Part shown: positions 11,570 through 22,069 of the stretch, in pieces | Numbering within the stretch: position 1 is the stretch's first letter | Layout: the number at the start of each line of letters is the position of its first letter | Origin: Athripsodes cinereus | Taxonomy: Eukaryota; Arthropoda; Insecta; Trichoptera; Leptoceridae | Direction: 5' to 3' | Assembly: GCA_947579605.1 (NCBI GenBank) | Contig: OX388307.1 | Location: 6,735,237 to 6,799,236, forward strand | DNA length: 64,000 nt | The notes under the pieces: generated by a model | Told to the model about the DNA's origin: nothing | Database searches by the model: none | What the model saw: the letters and a program-made list of their open reading frames with translations, nothing else | Position numbers and translations under genes: made by a program

Positions 11570-12215
11570 AAAACCATACTAACCTAATTACTAGTACAGC
11601 TTTTTTTCAGCAAATTTTTGCATTTTGTCTCTTTAATTCCGTTTTTAACTGAGTAAGAGACCATTCACCGTGATTCCTGTTCATTTTAATGTTATTTTTG
11701 AATATGGATTCTAAAAAAAACGCAACGAAAACACTACCAAATATGCAACTCTCCGCGTGTATTTGATTCTGACAACCAGCTGTCACAATATTTTTAGACC
11801 TTATTAAAAGTGCTGCCACCTAGTGTATTTTTTTGGGAACTGCTCAGAAAACTTCCCATTATTCAGAATAAAACAATTTCCATGTTGCGAAACAACATGG
11901 AAATTGGTAATTTTTTCATAGTTGTTAGTCTTTATAAACATGTCGCATTCATTTCGATAAGTTGTTTTCAAAGGTCCAAAAAATGTTACATCTAATGGCT
12001 GAGTACGGTGAGATGTATGTGGTGGAAGTGAAAGCATTACTTTTTCATTTTCTTGATAATAATTGTAAATAACCAATGAAATGTGACTCGTATGGTTATC
12101 TAATATTAAGAGCACTGGATCTTCTGATGATGGTTTTGTGTGGTTTTTAAAATGTATCAACCATTCTTGAAACAGATCTTCTGTGATCCAGCCAGATTTT
12201 CAGCCAGACTCTTAA
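11570..12215 (-). pseudogene. pogo/Jerky-like (DDE_1) transposase fragment
   Basis: The minus frame contains SGWITEDLFQEWLIHF, then PVLLILDNHTSHISL (second catalytic Asp) and LPPHTSHRTQPLDVTFFGPL, the classic central block of DDE_1 transposases (pogo, Tigger, Jerky). The N-terminal CENP-B-type DNA-binding domain and the first catalytic Asp are missing. After about 11804 the frame breaks and only weak sense remains. Related fragments at 22570-23640, 23740-23990 and 29095-29440 show that this family was active here repeatedly. Confidence 0.75.
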
Positions 12216-12460
12216 GACAAAACAGCGTCAAGTAAGACAATGTTTTGTCTTGAAGCAGCCTCCAAATCATCCACTTGATGTTCAACTGCACTAATAGACT
12301 TCTTCACCTTAGCTATTTACTTGTGTGCTTCTGTCTTGAATTCAACAAATTCTTTTTGCAGATTAGTCGCTACACAGGTGCATTGCATCGTATTCAGGCG
12401 CTTCTTGAATTCTGCGAGTCTTCTCTCAATTTGCTCAATATTCATATTGTGTGATAGATA
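12200..12460 (-). pseudogene. Coiled-coil fragment, unknown
   Basis: From a possible ATG near 12442 the minus frame reads MNIEQIERRLAEFKKRLNTM and continues through one stop to SISAVEHQVDDLEAASRQN, a heptad-like Leu/Ile/Val pattern. It resembles the coiled-coil N-termini of retroelement ORF1/Gag proteins. A gag fragment lies a little upstream on the same strand (12980-13880), so the two could come from one element. Function not assigned. Confidence 0.3.
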
Positions 12461-12979
12461 AAGAAGAGAGAATAAAAAAAATGTTAAGCCAGTGCCCATT
12501 TGAGGTTGATAGATTCAAGGACACGTGTACGAGGTAGCGTCTGATGCCTACACTATCCTGAACTAAACTGCCTTAACGATGCCAGTGTCCATGTCTTCCA
12601 TTTAGATGCTTTTTCTTTTCCAGCATAATAGTGATCAATGGCTCTATTTCTTTCTATTTTGTACTTAAGGTATTGTCCTTTGTAACTCCCCACCTTTAGC
12701 TTACTGCTTTTTAGAGTTTTTGATGATGCCTGTGTCCACGTCTTCCACTTAGATGCTTTTTCTTTTCCAGCATCTTAAGTATTATATTCAGTAGACAATA
12801 CCACTGGATTAAGGTGAAAATACAGTAGCAGTGGTAGAGGGGGGGACAATAGAGGTAGGAGAGTATGAATCAAGTGGGAATATTCTAAGAATTGGGGAAG
12901 CATTAGGTATTGTTATTTTATTGACTAAATTATTTACTTTGATAGCCTCTTTCATTCGAGTCGATTCCTCCTCGTCATG

Positions 12980-13880
12980 GAACGCAGTTGTCGGGTCGCT
13001 TTTGAAAGGTCAAGATTTTCTTGCATCCTCGTTGATACTTTGATAGCCTCTTTTATCTGGTCAAAGTTGAAAATTTTTCTGCAAGATTTGTTATATTTTA
13101 CTATCGTTCATCCATGAACTCCCTTCCTTGAAAGTAGGTCTCGTCTCGATGAACAATTTTTGGCGATATTTTGTAAGGTACTCTATTACCATCTGTGGGG
13201 TGCCCTTAAAATGCTTTCTTATTGTCCCAAATTACTTTTTTGGAGCAATGATTTTTTATTGCCAAGAGAACTGGCCGTTTTCAGCAGCAAAATGTGTACT
13301 AAGACCTTTCTTAATAATTTTCATAATTTCTGATTCACGAATGGGAGATTTAAGACCGCGATTCATCATGGTGACACGGGATATATAGTCTGAGGCGGTT
13401 TCAGATGAGGATTGTTTTGAACACCAAACACTCATACGACGTTCAGAGGTAATCGGTCAACAAAAGTGGCTTTTACTTCATCCCATCGCAAAGCACTGAA
13501 ACGAGCGGCTTGGTAAAATGTGAGTCCCTTCTCACTTAAAAATTCAGGCAAAACGGTAGGTAGTAGAGTTATGTCGAATCGACGAGAAAGACAAATCTCC
13601 TCCAAGCGAGTAAAAAATTCGATTAAATCTCCTTCCCCATTGAATACAGGGATAGGTCATGATGAAAAGTTTACATTCACTGGAGCATAAGTAGATCCAG
13701 CTCGAGGTGGTACATAAGGATGAGTAACAGAACGGTCGCAACTGGGGACACCTTCCTCAGCAGTGATAGCACAACTAGAATTGGTAACATGCAGCAAGGT
13801 GGTATTTTCTGTGAGTGGAGGAACATCAGAAATTTTATTATTAAATAAGCAGGTGAGAAGGAAAAGACGCTCCATTATAA
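12980..13880 (-). pseudogene. LTR-retrotransposon gag fragment (Ty3-like), broken
   Basis: Minus strand sense: VFNGEGDLIEFFTRLEEICL, LLPTVLPEFLSEKGLTFYQ, RWDEVKATFVDRL, then in a shifted frame ETASDYISRVTMMNRGLKS and IKKGLSTHFAAENGQF. This order (a 'sGEGDl..Fl.rLEe' start, an aromatic-rich middle, then a segment about keeping to successive reads of 'lkspi.e.e.mk.i.kGL') matches capsid-type gags of Ty3 relatives. At least one stop (after FSS) and one frameshift occur. No protease or RT follows, and no LTRs were found, so it is a remnant. Confidence 0.6.
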
Positions 13881-14239
13881 CTATGGGATTATTAAAAATT
13901 GTAATTGTTGTACCTTCAAGTACGGGAATTCTATTTCTTCACAGATATCAATTTTTGACCACGACACTGTAGCATTAAAAAATTACTCTCTCTTTTTGGG
14001 TAAGTAAAAAGGGATATAAAAAATGTGAAGTACACGTATAATATATATGTGAGTTTATCCATAATTTTTTGCACCATTCTGTATTGAGTTGACCATAATT
14101 TATTCTTTCTTCTGTGACTGTGACGTCAAATTAAGTGACAATGGTGGCTCCCATAAGCAACGATGACTGTGGCACCAGTGCAAAAGAATAAAATAAATAC
14201 ATACTATATTTTTCTCATGGTAAAGATCATCAGACTTTC

Positions 14240-14770
14240 TCACTCACTAGCCCTGGATCTACTGAATCTGATCAGTTGACATTTACTAACGTTTAAATGC
14301 AGCCGGCTTTTGTTACACTTCAAGTCAAGTTTGTCTTGATTATTTTGGATTTCTAATTCATTTGTTTGACTTTAGATCATCGGCAAACAATAAAAATTCT
14401 ACATTGTCGAATTGGGAAATAATTTATGAATATTAGGAATAAAATAGGACCAAAATGGCTCCTTTGCGGCAAACCACTTGTTGCTAGAAAGTTGGGGGAT
14501 ATTGTATTACTTATTTTTACTCTTAAGGTTCTTTCCGATTAGTAATTAGTAAACCGTTCCAGTAGTGAATCACTAAAGCCCAAAGCATTTAATTTTTGTA
14601 GTAAAATATTATGTGATACCTTGTCGAATGCCTTATTGAAATCAGTATAGATGCTGGCGACTTGGAAACCCTGTGATAAACTCTCTGCAATGCAATTTTC
14701 GTAAATAACCTAATTTGTAACTGTGGATCTGCCTGTCATATAACCATGCTGCTATTTTGCTTTGTTTAAT
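14240..14770 (-). pseudogene. LINE reverse transcriptase core fragment (CR1/Jockey-like)
   Basis: Minus strand sense in order: QHGYMTGRSTVTN, VASIYTDFNKAFDKVSHNIL (RT motif A Asp), a Gly-rich SGLPQ block (SGLPQRSHFGPILFLIF), a degenerate FADD region with a frameshift, and LHLNVSKCQLIRFSRSR. Stops interrupt it. It lies downstream, on this strand, of the C-terminal half at 14781-15440, the reverse of the natural order. Confidence 0.75.
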
Positions 14771-14780
14771 CTTAATTGAA

Positions 14781-15440
14781 TTAGAGCTCACAATTTTCTC
14801 TTGTCTCTTTATTATTTTCCGGTATTTCATTATACAGCTTCAATGATTTGTAGATTGAATTTTGGGATTGTGTTTTTTTTCTCATTGGCAATCTTATACT
14901 ATTTAATTTTCTTGTACTGTATTTGTGAAACTCACTATTTAAACTTATTTTCCTTTTGAATTCATCAGATGTTAAATTGTTCGTTACTTTGTGCACAAAA
15001 TTTGAAACATTATATTGTATTTGTTTTTTAACTGATAGAAAATTTAATTCCTTGAGCATCCATTCAATTTTTGTATATTTGTTCTTTTTTAGTATGGTCC
15101 TCATAACCTTGTTTTGTTGTATTAGCATTTTTTTGTATCGCCTTCATTACTCAGAAATAATACCGTCGAACAGTAATTTAAATGTGGTTCAATAATGCTT
15201 TTATAAACCAATATACTTGTTTTTTTGTTGAGTTTATCTCGTATTCTACCAAGAAAGGAGCATTTTTTAGCCATCTTCTTGGTCACGTATTCCGTATTCT
15301 TTTTAAAATCCAATTGAGAATCCAAAAATAAACCAAGATATTTAATTTATTTTACGCAGCTCACTGGTTCATCATGTATAGCTGTGTTTCAATAATAGAA
15401 TCTGGGGCAAAATCTGTTCTAAGAACACAGACTCAAATTT
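14781..15440 (-). pseudogene. LINE reverse transcriptase C-terminal fragment (CR1/Jockey-like)
   Basis: Minus sense YLGLFLDSQLDFKKNT (with a frame slip just before), then CSFLGRIRDKLNKKTSILVY, IIEPHLNYCSTVLFL, and a C-terminal region with KYSTRKLNSIRLPMRKK and KLYNEIPENNKE. These are the thumb and C-terminal features of CR1/Jockey-type RTs. It would directly follow the core fragment at 14240-14770 in an intact protein, so the locus has been rearranged or holds two overlapping insertions of one family. Confidence 0.7.
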
Positions 15441-16175
15441 TTTTGCAAAAGTTGATTGTAAGTAAATGGGTCTATTCTTTTATTTTTTCTTATCATCCGT
15501 AGGCCATTGATTTGGCACTTGGAATCGTCAGGCAATTAGGGTGACGGGTATAGCTATTGGCCGGTTAAGACACTTTTTTTACTTTGAATATGAATGATTC
15601 GAATCAAATTAAACTTGTAGTTAATTGGTGAATGCAGAAATAATAGTTATACAAATAACAAGAAACGTATACAAAAAGTATTTATATTAGCTAAGTTTAA
15701 AAAATTATAGGATCTATTAAAAGAAAACTTAACTATCGTTATATTGATTGGCCACTTTTACATAATTATTGGCCATCCGTGTTACCGTTATTAGCCTCTC
15801 TAAATTTTTATCATTAAATGAGTAAATGATCACAATGAAAAACAAAAAAACACAAATTTGAGTTCTGTAATATTTATTTTCGAGTTGAAACTGACAATCT
15901 ATTATAAAATTTCAACATTTTGTTGTCAATTTAACTAATATTATTTAACGAATTCTTCAAAGCTAATTCTTTAAAGGACACATAATAGACTGTTGTCGAA
16001 TTGCTTCTCAAATTTTAGAAATAATTTAAATAATAAAAAAATATCAGGTAGCTAATATAATAGTACCTAATATAAGATAATATAATATATAAACTTATTC
16101 ATAAACATAAAAATAAACTAGTTATAATTGCTAAGTAAATTGGTGGATGCAATATATTTCAACTCTGAGCGTCAC
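15441..16175. other. AT-rich spacer, nothing recognised
   Basis: No coding sense on either strand. It separates the LINE RT pieces from the LINE ORF1 piece and contains several 'ttggcc' words near 15560-15790. No boundary or duplication found. Confidence 0.5.
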
Positions 16176-16179
16176 ATAT

Positions 16180-16480
16180 CATCCTGAAAATGTCTTCAGT
16201 ACTGTCAGATGATTCATCTTTTTCCGATAAAGACAGGGAATGGTCCACTCAGTAACACAAATGACAAAGAAATAAATAATTATTATCTCCTGATTCAGGT
16301 TTCTGTAATCTGTGATTTTTCGGAACACAATTTTCATGTGAAAATGGTTTGCACTTAACACACTGAATAGATGATGTTAAAAGGACTTTGTTTTTGCAAA
16401 TGAAACAAACATTTTGTGAACCATTATTATTGATGCTTTTGGCAAATTTATTTGTTTTATGATAATGGATTGACAATCAC
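16180..16480 (-). pseudogene. LINE ORF1 N-terminal fragment with PHD-like finger
   Basis: From a minus-strand ATG at 16476 the frame gives SINNNGSQNVCFICKNKV, then QCVKCKPFSHENC and FLCHLCY. The Cys/His spacing C-x2-C...C-x2-C-x4-H-x2-C...C-x2-C is a PHD-type zinc finger, a known component of CR1-clade LINE ORF1 proteins. A stop follows CHLCY, after which sense resumes (DHSLSLSEKDESSDSTEDI). The first part of this fragment is repeated three more times in the adjoining array. Confidence 0.7.
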
Positions 16481-17588
16481 ATGAAGCATTTTGCTTTGAA
16501 TTTTTTCGTTTTTTATTTCCTTTTCAATATTTTTCTTCTTCTTCTACAATTGGAAGTATCAGTTTTTTCACCTTTTTTGAAAATAGGCAATATATTTCCT
16601 TGTTTCCAAATTGAAGGAAAAATACCCAATTTTTATTTCCTTCTCGATTTCTTTATTTTTCTTCTTCTTCTACAATTGGAAGTATCAGTTTTTTCACCTT
16701 TTTTGAAAATAGGCAATATATTTCCTTGTTTCCAAATTGAAGGAAAAATACCCAATTTTTATTTCCTTCTCGATTTCTTTATTTTTCTTCTTCTTCTATA
16801 ATTGGAAACATCAGTTTTTTCACCTTTTTTGAAAATAGGCAATATATTTCCTTGTTTCCAAATTGAAGGAAAAGTACCCAATTTTTATTTCCTTCTCGAT
16901 TTCTTTATTTTTCTTCTTCTTCTATAATTGAAAACATCAGTTTTTTCACCTTTTTTGAAAATAGGCAATATATTTCCTTGTTTCCAAATTGAAGGAAAAA
17001 TACCCAATTTTCTTGACTTGTTGAATATGAAAGTCTTTTGCAAATGAAACAAACATTTTGTGAACCATTATTATTGATGCTTTTGGCAAATTTATTTGTT
17101 TTATGATAATGGATTGACAATCACATAAAGCGTTTTGCTTTGAATTTTTTCGTTTTTTATTTCCTTTTCAATATTTTTCCTCTTCTACAATTGGAAGTAT
17201 CAGTTTTTTCACCTTTTTTGAAAATAGGCAATATATTTCCTTGTTTCCAAATTGAAGGAAAAGTACCCAATTTTTATTTCCTTCTCGATTTCTTTCTTTT
17301 TCTTCTTCTATAATTGGAAACATCAGTTTTTTCACCTTTTTTGAAAATAGGCAATATATTTCCTTGTTTCCAAATTGAAGGAAAAATACCCAATTTTCTT
17401 GACTTGTTGAATATGAAAGTCTTTTGCAAATGAAACAAACATTTTGTGAACCATTATTATTCATGCTTTTGGCAAATTTATTTGTTTTATGATAATGGAT
17501 TGACAATCACATGAAGCATTTTGCTTTGAATTTTTTCGTTTTTTATTTCCTTTTCAATATTTTTCCTCTTCTTCTACAGTTGGAAGTA

Positions 17589-18500
17589 GAGTAAGCGCCA
17601 CGAAAGAAGTCTCGCGGGCTCAGCGCAGCGATCGCCAAAAGAAGTGTTGCCACATTCATAGATTAAATTTTCCCACATAAGCCATGTAATTTTTTGCATA
17701 AATTCTGATAACTGCCTGAACCACTCCATAGCATGAATATTACATTAAAAATATTACATTTTTTAATAAATTTTTAATAAAATTAAATTAAACAATAATA
17801 TATCTAAGTACCTAATACAAAAATAAAATCATGAATAATTGTAATCACATAGTGGGGTGATTCCGGACATACTGCAGTCACTATCATTGCTACCTTCTGA
17901 ATTTGTATCGGGTTCTGTATCACTATCACTCGCTTTCACTATCCTGGACACAGTTTTTCAGCAACACCTGTAATAAGAAATTAATGTTTTATTACCATTT
18001 AATGTAAATTAAAACCACGAAATATAAGATAAAACCTCCGTCTCCCAGCATTAAAGGCCGTGGTGTTATCATTCACATCACGAACGAACTTTTTTTTTAA
18101 TTATTAAATTATTATTTTATATGAAAATATTTTTAAATTAAAGTATTATTTCAGATACTAAAGTAAAAATAAATATTCCTTAAAAGTGAGAAAAAGTTTT
18201 TTTTACTGACAACACTAAACATTACCTGTCATAACAGCTACACGGGAACAAACTTTTTCTAATGGAATTATAATGTCTTTATTTTTCTTTTCTGATTCAC
18301 AAAAATCTTTCACCTTAAGAATCATTTCACGGGCATTACTTTTTAACACTTTAGGCATCTTCGATAATTAATTATAACACTTTTTCAACACTTTTTACTC
18401 CCGGCACAACACTTGAAACCAAAGATGGCTGACAAACGAGTTCTGTCATTTTTAGTTCGGCATTTTTACCACCGCGGGACTTCTTTGGTGGCGCGGACTC
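17589..18500 (-). mobile_element. 912-bp TIR DNA transposon with TA target duplication
   Basis: The left end gagtaagcgccacgaaagaa and the reverse complement of the right end (gagtccgcgccaccaaagaa) form a 29-bp TIR with four mismatches. TA flanks both ends (17587-17588 and 18501-18502). Removing the insert and one TA restores the ggaagtatcag word found in the neighbouring repeat units, which proves the boundaries. It carries a two-exon gene remnant on the minus strand. TA duplication suggests a Tc1/mariner-type element, but no DDE catalytic core is present. Confidence 0.88.
17820..18358 (-). pseudogene. N-terminal helix-turn-helix-like exon carried by the TIR element
   Basis: ATG at 18358 opens MPKVLKSNAREMILKVKDFC and continues to SRVAVMT at 18226, followed by a donor (G|GTAATG). 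An acceptor (TTATTACAG) lies at about 17968. The joined frame stops after ten codons, but the next frame gives an acidic Ser/Asp tail (KASDSDTEPDTNSEGSNDS) to 17832, so one base seems to have been lost at an A-run. The first exon resembles the N-terminal helical regions found before DDE-type transposases in insects (inference). It is short and broken; the rest of a transposase is absent. Confidence 0.45.
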
Positions 18501-18849
18501 TATCAGTTTTTTCACCTTTTTTGAAAATAGGCAATATATTTCCTTGTTTCCAAATTGAAGGAAAAGTACCCAATTTTTATTTCCTTCTCGATTTCTTTAT
18601 TTTTCTTCTTCTTCTATTATTGGAAACATCAGTTTTTTCACCTTTTTTGAAAATAGGCAATATATTTCCTTGTTTCCAAATTGAAGGAAAAATACCCGAT
18701 TTTCTTGACTTGTTGAATATGAAAGTCTTTTGCAAATGAAACAAACATTTTGTGAACCATTATTATTGATGCTTTTGGCAAATTTATTTGTTTCATGATA
18801 ATGGATTGACAATCACATGAAGCATTTTGCTTTGAATTTTTTCGTTTTT

Positions 18850-19130
18850 TATTTCCTTTTCAATATTTTTCTTCTTCTTCTACAATTGGAAGTATCAGTT
18901 TTTTCACCTTTTTTGAAAATAGGCAATATATTTCCTTGTTTCCAAATTGAAGGAAAAATACCCGATTTTCTTGACTTGTTGAATATGAAAGTCAGTGGTA
19001 TAGCCAATGCCTGAAAACAGCTTTTTATAAATAATGGTGGTGCTTCATCAGGACCTGCTGATTTTCTAGAGTCAAGGGATGACACTTTGACCAATAGTTT
19101 ATCAAGATAAAATTGGTACACTCTGAAAAA
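18850..19130 (-). pseudogene. LINE RT N-terminal fragment, left of the piggyBac insertion
   Basis: Minus sense RKSAGPDEAPPLFIKSC, then PLTFIFNKSRKSGIFPS and ILPIFKKGEKTDTSNC: the start of the RT domain of CR1/Jockey LINEs. At TDTSNC it stops matching an RT and enters the composite repeat. Its upstream continuation is on the other side of the piggyBac, at 21719. Confidence 0.8.
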
Positions 19131-21718
19131 TTAACCCATACATGGCGAATTCATCTATAGTTTTGACAAATACAAGGTGGCGGCATGATTTTACGACAGT
19201 AAAGTTATGCACATTACGTCTTTATTTTCACATATTTTGATCAAATTACGGTTTACAAACAATAACAAAAGCATGATAAATACATTTATATATGTCCGTG
19301 CCGATTAATTATAAGAATATCGTATTTTAAACGCTTTAATTTACCTTCATACAAACATCGCAGACATCCCAGCCGCCATCAGGGTCAAGTGCAGTTGTGT
19401 GGACCTATGCGCCGATGTATTTTTTAGCTGGTGTTAAACACACATCCGAGAAAATTCTTATACCTAACACTTTTTTATAAACAAAAACACTTAATATTTT
19501 ATTGATCAGTATATTTAATTTTTTTTTACGATTAACACATTAATTTGAAAATTGTTTGCTGGCATGAAATGGTCCAAAGCACGTTACACACAAACCAACG
19601 TTGCACTCTACACACATATACCTAGATCTTCTCCTTAGTTTGTGCTTATGAGAACATTCATAACATCGACGAGAAGGTTGTGCACAATTTTCAATTGCTG
19701 GAATCTCTACAGGACTGTGTGCGGCTATTATAGAACCCGCTAAACCAAGAGAAAGTGGCTTACTTGTGGGTTGAGACACATGGGACGATTTTGATGCTAG
19801 CTTATATTTTTCAAATATTTGGCTTATTACTGCTAAATGAAATTCGGCTAAGCCTATTTTTTTTCCTGTTGTATGTCGGAAAATAAAATATGAATTCAAC
19901 ATATATAAATCAACAAAATGGAATGCCAGCTTTCTGTACCACTTCAAAGTTTTTCTAAGACAATTCAAACTACTGAGCATCATATCAGTCTTATCCACAC
20001 TACCCATATTTTTATTATAGCCTACAATGCACTCGGGTTTTTTTATTTGTTCACCAGTTTTAAAGTTAACTTTATCAGTGGAAATAAATTTATCACTGTG
20101 AATGGTAGTCAACATGTGAACTTCGCGTTTATCATGCCATTTTATGGCTAACAAGGATCCACAATGTTGTGAGTCAAAGTCTCCTTTTTTGGTTTTTTTA
20201 AAATTTGGCATCCCTTTTCGTGACTTTCTTACTGTTCCACATGCATGTGTTTTGTTATCATGCAAAAACTTGAATAACTGAGGACTTGAGTACCAGTTAT
20301 CACACCATAAATGATGTCCTTTCCCAAGATAGTCTTTCAAAAGTGTTGTGACAACTGATCCTGACATACCTAATGATTTATCATCTGTTATTTCTGTTCC
20401 GTCACCAGTATATACTATAAGATCCAACACACAACCGGTTTCAACGTCGCACAAAACGAACAGTTTTATGCCAAATCTGTGTCGTTTGTTGGGAAGATAT
20501 TGCTTGATCATGAGACGCCCTTTGAATACCACAATGCTTTCGTCTATACATAAGTTTTTATGGGGAAGCATAACACTTTTAAAAATATGACGAGTATGAT
20601 CTAACAATAATCTTATTTTTTGGAGCTTATCACCACTATTTGTCACAAAGTTATTAGAGAAATGAAGCATGTTTAAAATTAGTTCATATCGATCTCTCGA
20701 CATAGTCTTCCCAAAAATCGGACTGTTCAGAAGGGGGTGTGTAGACCAATGTTCTCGAATGGTTAGATGTTTATTTCGAGTCATCAACATTGTAACTCCA
20801 AAAAATAGATACAATTCTGCTACGTTTGTATCTACCCAATGTTGAATTCGAGATCCAGCGGAATATTCTTTACTTTCTTTTTTGAATTTATGAAATTCGT
20901 TGGTTTGTTCCACCACTTTTTCCATTATATCACTGTTCAAAAAATATTCAAAAATATCAAGTTCTGATGATTCCGGTGAAAGTTGACACGAGGGCAAGAT
21001 ACCCGCAGAAAATTCATCAAATTCGTGGACAATTGGCGCAAACGGGCCCCTACTCCATGAAGAAAATACATTTTCTAATAAAACATTTGGCTCGACGTTG
21101 CCGCCGGTCACTGCCCCATTATCTGAAATAACTGTTTCATCCATTTCTTGTTGTTCTTCCAATGGATCTACGTCATTTGCCACATCGTATTCATCATCCG
21201 TCAACTCAAAATCTGAACCAAGTTCGTCAATAATATTTTCAATTTCTAATTCAGTCAATTTTCTTTTAGCCATTGTGAAAATCGGTAACAATATTAAATC
21301 AATATGAAAAAAATAATAATCCAAAACAATGAAAATAAAACCGTTAAATAATACGCGTACACAAAAAAGAAATTCGACGCACAATGCAACGTAATACCTC
21401 GGATCGGGAATATTCGTCACTAGACTTGCGAACTTCGGCACGTCCGAACTAATGGCGCGAAATATTCAAACTGATCAATCTGTCGACGGTCTGTTTAAAC
21501 TCGTTTAAAATCATTTTTACAAAATATTATGGTGATTTATCAATAGATGTCAGTGACGAAAGCATTTTGTATGCATTCCTGTTTAAGGAAGTAAAAAATA
21601 TTTCTTCCTTACCGACTTATTTACACGCAAAGTTAGTGGCCATTTAAGTGGCCGGTCGTCTTTATGGCACATCTTTTAGAGTGGCCACTTAAGTGGCCGT
21701 TCGCCACAAAAGAGTTAA
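19131..21718 (-). mobile_element. piggyBac-type DNA transposon, apparently complete
   Basis: TTAA stands at 19131-19134 and at 21715-21718. The left inner end reads CCCATACATGGCGAATTC; the right end, reverse-complemented, reads CTCTTTTGTGGCGAACGG. They share TGGCGAA at the same offset from TTAA, a short imperfect TIR. A palindromic GGCCACTTAAGTGGCC lies close to the right end and a related word (ggccatttaagtggcc) about 40 bp further in. One ORF fills the element. It interrupts a LINE whose halves lie on both sides, so the TTAA pair is a true duplication. Confidence 0.85.
19540..21273 (-). CDS. piggyBac transposase, 577 aa
   Basis: Catalyses TTAA-specific cut-and-paste transposition. From ATG 21273 (MAKRKLTELEIENIIDEL) the protein has an acidic N-terminus (about 1-60), then the DDE_Tnp_1_7 catalytic domain with all expected acids: D244 in LCIDESIVVFKGR, D325 in LWCDNWYSS, D427 and D430 in NMGSVDKTDMM. 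It ends with a cysteine-rich DNA-binding domain (537-570: CYECSHKH...CVECNVGLCVTCFGPFH). The length is typical of the family. The frame remains open 56 codons further upstream, but that stretch begins on GTG and is hydrophobic, unlike a piggyBac N-terminus, so I use the internal ATG. No stop or frameshift; with TTAA and TIR-like ends present, it may be active or recently so. Confidence 0.93.
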   Translation of the reverse strand: MAKRKLTELEIENIIDELGSDFELTDDEYDVANDVDPLEEQQEMDETVISDNGAVTGGNVEPNVLLENVFSSWSRGPFAPIVHEFDEFSAGILPSCQLSPESSELDIFEYFLNSDIMEKVVEQTNEFHKFKKESKEYSAGSRIQHWVDTNVAELYLFFGVTMLMTRNKHLTIREHWSTHPLLNSPIFGKTMSRDRYELILNMLHFSNNFVTNSGDKLQKIRLLLDHTRHIFKSVMLPHKNLCIDESIVVFKGRLMIKQYLPNKRHRFGIKLFVLCDVETGCVLDLIVYTGDGTEITDDKSLGMSGSVVTTLLKDYLGKGHHLWCDNWYSSPQLFKFLHDNKTHACGTVRKSRKGMPNFKKTKKGDFDSQHCGSLLAIKWHDKREVHMLTTIHSDKFISTDKVNFKTGEQIKKPECIVGYNKNMGSVDKTDMMLSSLNCLRKTLKWYRKLAFHFVDLYMLNSYFIFRHTTGKKIGLAEFHLAVISQIFEKYKLASKSSHVSQPTSKPLSLGLAGSIIAAHSPVEIPAIENCAQPSRRCYECSHKHKLRRRSRYMCVECNVGLCVTCFGPFHASKQFSN

Positions 21719-21960
21719 TGCTATTTTGCAAAACAATGAATCACCCTCTCCGTCTTTCTCATTATTTTCGTATACGCCACTGAAAAACTTTGCAAAGAGA
21801 TTCATGATATCTTATAATCCTGACACATTTTCTCGTCCCAGAAACATCTGCGTGGTGTAGGCTGTGCCACTCTTACTCAATCTCATGTACTCTCCACTGC
21901 CTTTTCAAGTTTGAGGCATTTTCTCGAAGTACTCTCTTTTCAACCAACTTGTTATAATAT
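21719..21960 (-). pseudogene. LINE fragment, right of the piggyBac insertion
   Basis: Minus sense GTAYTTQMFLGRENVSGL, one stop, then LFAKFFSGVYENNEKDGE: the linker between endonuclease and RT in CR1/Jockey LINEs. Sense continues across the piggyBac into 19130. A frame slip at the junction means this copy was already or has since become defective. Confidence 0.65.
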
Positions 21961-22069
21961 AATTAATTATATTTTTTTATGAAAACACAATTGTGTGGGT
22001 TAGTGTTTATTGTATAAAAAGAAACATTCAAACTTAAAGATAATACTTGTTTATTAATCAACAAGAAAT

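Larger units (their letters stand above)
16481..18985 (-). repeat. Composite repeat made of two LINE pieces
   Basis: Two kinds of block alternate. Block B (about 126 bp) has anchors (CAGTTTTTTCACC on +) at 16560, 16686, 16812, 16938, 17201, 17324, 18504, 18630 and 18896; on the minus strand it is RT coding sequence (SGIFPSIWKQGNILPIFKKG). Block A (about 130 bp), near 16397, 17040, 17416 and 18730, is the ORF1 start (HYHKTNKFAKSINNNGSQ, CFICK). A and B are kilobases apart in an intact LINE. GAA-rich linkers join the blocks. The last B runs correctly into unique RT sequence at 18985. The array is interrupted by a TIR element at 17589-18500. Confidence 0.85.

Noticed and set aside
21274..21441. 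N-terminal 56-residue extension of the piggyBac transposase
   Set aside because: Would start on GTG; sequence is hydrophobic and unlike transposase N-termini, while ATG 21273 gives a normal acidic start.
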